A DNA stretch of 64,000 bases, from NCBI GenBank assembly GCA_026415715.1, contig JAOAGO010000001.1:1-64000 (forward strand), given 5' to 3'. Both the position numbers and the translations under genes were made by a program. Source of the DNA: Chitinophagaceae bacterium. GTDB lineage: Bacteria; Bacteroidota; Bacteroidia; Chitinophagales; Chitinophagaceae. Below, one piece after another: positions 61,456-64,000 of this stretch (its first letter is position 1; every line of letters begins with the position of its first letter). The notes under the pieces were generated by a model. That model saw only the letters and a list, made by a program, of their open reading frames with translations, was not told the origin of the DNA and searched no databases.

Positions 61456-62469
61456 ATGAAAATAATACCGTTTTTTGCGGCTTTTGTTTTACTTGCCACT
61501 CCGGGTAAAGCACAGGATCCGAACTTTTCACAGTTTTTTGCATCGCCCCTTACGCTGAATCCGGCTTTGACGGGGAAATTTGACGGCATACTGAGAGTGG
61601 CCGGAAATTACAGAGACCAGTGGCCGACGATCAACAATGCTTTTGTCACCAAAACGGTTTCGACGGATTTCGGAATTCTCAAAGGCCGCATACCGGACAT
61701 TGACCAGTTTGGCGTTGGCATATTAGGCGTGACAGACAGGGCGGGGGATGGCGTGCTGGTGACGAACTACGGCGGCCTTTCGCTTTCCTATCATAAAGGG
61801 CTTGATGAAAACGGGCACCATCAGATCGGAGCCGGCTTTCAGGCGGCCTTTACCAACAAAAGACTTGATGTTACCAAACTGGTTTTTGAAGATGAATTAA
61901 CTCCCTTTGGATTTGTGCCCGGCTCAACACAGGAAATTTTTGCCGCCCGACAAATCAGCGTAAGTTATCTTGACGTGAATGCCGGCATATTCTACAACGG
62001 CAGCACCAACGGGTATAACAATTTTTATCTCGGCGCTTCCATGTATCATATCAACCGTCCGCAGGAGTCGTTTCAGGGGGGACAGTTTCTGCTGCAACCA
62101 AGGGTAACGTTTCAGGCCGGCGGAAAACTACCGGTTGGATATAATCATTTTCTCCATTTTTCCGCTATACACAGCCGCCAGGCTAATGCCCTGAATACCG
62201 TAGTAGGAGGGGCCTTTTCTTATAATGTGAATCAAAACGAAGAAAATCCCACGAATCTTTATATCGGCTCGTGGTACAGGCTGAATGATGCCGTGATTCC
62301 CTACCTTGGTTTTGAGTTCGGCAGCTTGCTGTTTGGCGCAACATATGATATCAATATTTCGGATTTAAGGCCGGCTTCCAACGTGAGAGGAGGGCTTGAA
62401 CTTTCGCTTATTTACATTAAAAAACCCACCGACCCGTTTGCCAAAAAACTAAACTGCCCGAAGTTTTAG
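61456..62469 (+). CDS. Type IX secretion membrane protein, PorP/SprF family
   Basis: The family is known from PorP of Porphyromonas and SprF of Flavobacterium, which act in export or surface attachment of gliding adhesins. The signature DPNFSQFFASPLTLNPALTG follows the signal peptide, with EDQWPTI-like and YHKGLDENGHHQIGAGFQAAF segments in the barrel and the family ending RGGLELSLIYIKKP. The start is set at ATG 61456 (MKIIPFFAAF), which begins the signal peptide directly, rather than 61423. A near-consensus -7 element (TCATTTTG, 61407-61414) lies upstream. This family is multi-copy in Bacteroidota and each member usually serves one surface protein; no such gene is adjacent here. Confidence 0.88.
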   Translation: MKIIPFFAAFVLLATPGKAQDPNFSQFFASPLTLNPALTGKFDGILRVAGNYRDQWPTINNAFVTKTVSTDFGILKGRIPDIDQFGVGILGVTDRAGDGVLVTNYGGLSLSYHKGLDENGHHQIGAGFQAAFTNKRLDVTKLVFEDELTPFGFVPGSTQEIFAARQISVSYLDVNAGIFYNGSTNGYNNFYLGASMYHINRPQESFQGGQFLLQPRVTFQAGGKLPVGYNHFLHFSAIHSRQANALNTVVGGAFSYNVNQNEENPTNLYIGSWYRLNDAVIPYLGFEFGSLLFGATYDINISDLRPASNVRGGLELSLIYIKKPTDPFAKKLNCPKF

Positions 62470-63069
62470 TTAGGAGTTTCAGATTTTTTGGTTTCATATC
62501 TTGATTTTTTTTTCCGCAATATTCCACTATGGGGCATTAAACCAAACATCCAAATTAAAAAGTAATTAAAAAAAGTGCAAAATTGTTGATTTTTAATGTT
62601 TTAAGTTAAAATATTTAATTTCTGAATTATAATACGATTCGTCCTAAAAAGTAATGTTTTGACAATTACAAGTCATTATTATGTTAATTAGCAAAAAATA
62701 CATGCCTAATTAGAGTTAAAAGCCAATTAAAAATCTATAAATCAAATATTTATCTTTTTGTAATCAGCAAAATAATTATTGCCAGCTATCATCATTATTT
62801 CTCAAAAAAACATCTATAAAAATGCCCTTTTTTGGAATTTAGGTGGCACTTTAGGTGGCATTTAGGTGGCAAAACCTATGCAAAAAAATGGCCCGAAAAA
62901 AGGGCTTAATTGCAATTTTTTGCAGAGTTGAGAGGGGATAAATGCACTTTTATGCAAGTTCAAAATAGCTTTATTTTATTACAAAAATTTGAAAATCAAA
63001 TTATTAAATGTTTCCGCATGCGTGAAACTATGCGTGTGTGCGCAAAAATGTGGTCTTGTGGAATGAAAA
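62470..63069. other. AT-rich boundary region before a mobile element
   Basis: No gene is supported. The DNA is visibly richer in A and T than the preceding 60 kb. It contains the triple repeat TTTAGGTGGCA (62838-62871), inverted repeats around it (62824-62835 and 62893-62905) and a short palindrome TTTC-CGCATGCG-TGAAA (63011-63027). An attachment site may lie here, but no matching second copy is available in the window. Confidence 0.45.
62838..62871 (+). repeat. Three direct repeats of TTTAGGTGGCA
   Basis: Copies lie at 62838-62848, 62850-62860 and 62861-62871. Inverted repeats GCCCTTTTTTGG (62824-62835) and CCGAAAAAAGGGC (62893-62905) enclose them. The pattern resembles iterons or protein-binding arms. 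Confidence 0.7.
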
Positions 63070-63747
63070 TTATATTGTTGAATTAAATCGTAAAGATGCT
63101 TTTACGATAGCGATCGTAATAATATTATCTACATGTATATCTACAGGTTGATGATGTGAATTTTGACTGACAAGTTTGACATACTCTTTTCCGAATTCTG
63201 ATTTTTGCACATATTTTATTGTAATTATTTGATCACCATTTAAATCGATTCCCAATACATACATTTCGCCCCAGAAAATATTTTCTTTGTTAGTGATTTT
63301 GTAAAATATAATATCACCTCCTTTTAAAAGTGGGTGCATAGAATCACCAGTTACTCTTATGGCACCGTCGCACCGAGGGAGACCAGGAATAATAAAATAA
63401 TCTAATGCCTGTAACTTTTGATTTTGCATAAATAATGAAAGTCCGACAGTTGTATCTATATCATAAAATGGAATTAATTGAACTTCAACATTTTTTTCTC
63501 TATTTTTGGAATAATAATGCTGAATTTCTGTCCTTTTTTCTATCGGTCCAACTCCTCTAAAAAACCATTCTGTATTAAGATCATTAAATGTTGAGAGAAA
63601 TTTCATTAAGTTATCTTCAGTAATTCCATTCTTTTGGCTTAAAATACCATTAGATATGCCTGTTAACTTGTAAAACTTTGTTTTGCTAATTCCTTTATAC
63701 TTAATGTATTCTAAAATTCTTTTCTTAAGAGTTGAAAAATCTCTCAT
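63070..63747 (-). CDS. S24-family phage-type repressor (LexA/CI-like)
   Basis: The N-terminal 60 residues hold a helix-turn-helix (SKTKFYKLTGISNGILSQ). The C-terminal part is a LexA/CI-type peptidase with catalytic Ser in GDSMHPLLKGGD and Lys in ITIKYVQKS, so induced self-cleavage is possible. At 225 residues it is typical of Bacteroidota prophage or ICE repressors. It is AT-rich, unlike the genes to the left, and divergent from a small HTH protein, an arrangement that suggests a lysogeny-type switch. The element itself continues beyond the window. Confidence 0.88.
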   Translation of the reverse strand: MRDFSTLKKRILEYIKYKGISKTKFYKLTGISNGILSQKNGITEDNLMKFLSTFNDLNTEWFFRGVGPIEKRTEIQHYYSKNREKNVEVQLIPFYDIDTTVGLSLFMQNQKLQALDYFIIPGLPRCDGAIRVTGDSMHPLLKGGDIIFYKITNKENIFWGEMYVLGIDLNGDQIITIKYVQKSEFGKEYVKLVSQNSHHQPVDIHVDNIITIAIVKASLRFNSTI

Positions 63748-63762
63748 AAAAATTTGGTTTTA

Positions 63763-63776
63763 ATGAAATATCTCAT
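63763..63776. promoter_or_regulatory. Putative operator palindrome in the divergent region
   Basis: ATGAAATATCTCAT is an imperfect palindrome (outer ATGA/TCAT and inner ATAT, one mismatched pair) between the two divergent regulatory genes. It is a candidate binding site for the repressor. Confidence 0.35.
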
Positions 63777-63811
63777 TTTCTTTGTTTTTTCTCGGAAAAC
63801 AAAATTTTGAA

Positions 63812-64000
63812 ATGGTTAAAAATACAACAAGAAATAAACAATTACAATACTCAATTGAAAAAAATTCTAAATCCGTCTTTATATGCCAATTGGCTATAAA
63901 GCATAATGTTTCAACAGTTTTTGTACGATACGCCATCAATGGCATACGAAACAGCGAGCTTGCTAAAAAAATCAGGAGAGAATTTTTTGAAAAAATGAAA
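63812..64000 (+). CDS. Small HTH (Cro-like) protein, truncated by the right edge
   Basis: An open frame of 63 codons runs from ATG 63812 to the edge. It contains LAIKHNVSTVFVRYAINGIRN, a helix-turn-helix-like stretch, and ends in a basic helix (LAKKIRREFFEKMK). It is divergent from the S24 repressor, with about 64 bases between the starts. The position and size fit a Cro-like antagonist of the repressor or a phage excision-control protein. The opposite-strand frame over the same bases is less protein-like. Confidence 0.6.
   Translation, partial: MVKNTTRNKQLQYSIEKNSKSVFICQLAIKHNVSTVFVRYAINGIRNSELAKKIRREFFEKMK

Noticed and set aside
62882-62910. Terminator GCCC-GAAAAAA-GGGC
   Set aside because: The stem has only four pairs and no T-run follows. 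The longer inverted repeat with 62824-62835 is the more convincing pairing.
63760-63945. 61-codon minus-strand frame at the right edge
   Set aside because: The plus-strand frame over the same bases has a helix-turn-helix pattern and the expected divergent position, so this one is taken as its shadow.

Overview
The window is chromosomal DNA of a member of the Bacteroidota, most likely from the Chitinophagales/Saprospirales side of the phylum; no finer placement can be supported. The signs are SprA and a PorP/SprF protein of the type IX secretion/gliding machinery, a SusC-like TonB receptor with a carboxypeptidase-regulatory-like N-terminus, DUF2141, S46 dipeptidyl peptidase, stand-alone MnmD, PKD/Ig-like giant surface proteins, and many promoters of the Bacteroidota form TTTG-N19/20-TAnnTTTG with almost no Shine-Dalgarno sequences. 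No rRNA, tRNA, CRISPR array or complete insertion sequence was seen.

Layout. 1-8119: a surface/secretion cluster, with a giant PKD-rich protein (cut by the left edge and split by a one-base frameshift), an outer-membrane barrel protein, and a secreted Fn3-like protein carrying seven 54-bp tandem repeats. 8173-10337 (minus): two small envelope proteins and a fumarylacetoacetase-family enzyme. 10478-18214 (plus): fatty acid hydroxylase, then a run of TonB receptor, DUF2141, TPR-like protein, membrane protein, winged-helix regulator, ABC ATPase, ABC permease and LolA-like protein. 18221-28868: mainly housekeeping genes (pdxA, rsmA, 2-hydroxyacid dehydrogenase, greA, HIT, ruvC, flippase-like protein, pirin, a lipoprotein, dipeptide epimerase, mnmD, cysS). 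29090-33541 (minus): EEP-family phosphohydrolase, two rhomboids (one apparently without its catalytic dyad) and rlmD. 33687-39104 (plus): TlpA-like thioredoxin, SurA/PpiC-type chaperone and gamma-glutamyltransferase. 39359-44353 (minus): M19-type dipeptidase and GH18 lipoprotein. 44698-48597 (plus): DPP7-type peptidase, a barrel protein and a C1q-like protein. 49273-62469: fabH, ruvA, sprA (split by a frameshift), anmK, upp and a PorP/SprF protein. 62470-64000: AT-rich DNA leading to an S24-type repressor and a divergent small HTH protein that runs off the right edge; this looks like the start of a prophage or integrative element.

How the genes fit together. SprA and PorP/SprF belong to the type IX export apparatus, and several large secreted proteins here could be its cargo or attached surface structures, although I found no clear C-terminal sorting domain. 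The peptidases (DPP7, GGT, M19, the dipeptide epimerase) and AnmK suggest extracellular peptide use and wall-fragment recycling. The 11307-18214 run looks like a co-expressed envelope uptake/export module with its own regulator.

Cautions. Four reading frames are broken (near 3571, 13850, 14286 and 56028). Three look like loss of a single base from a short homopolymer, which fits assembly error as well as real decay. The most interesting leads are a terminator-like hairpin between the greA promoter and greA, the rhomboid pseudoprotease beside an active paralogue, leaderless-looking rRNA methyltransferase genes, the tandem-repeat insertion in the Fn3-like protein, and the element boundary at the right end.
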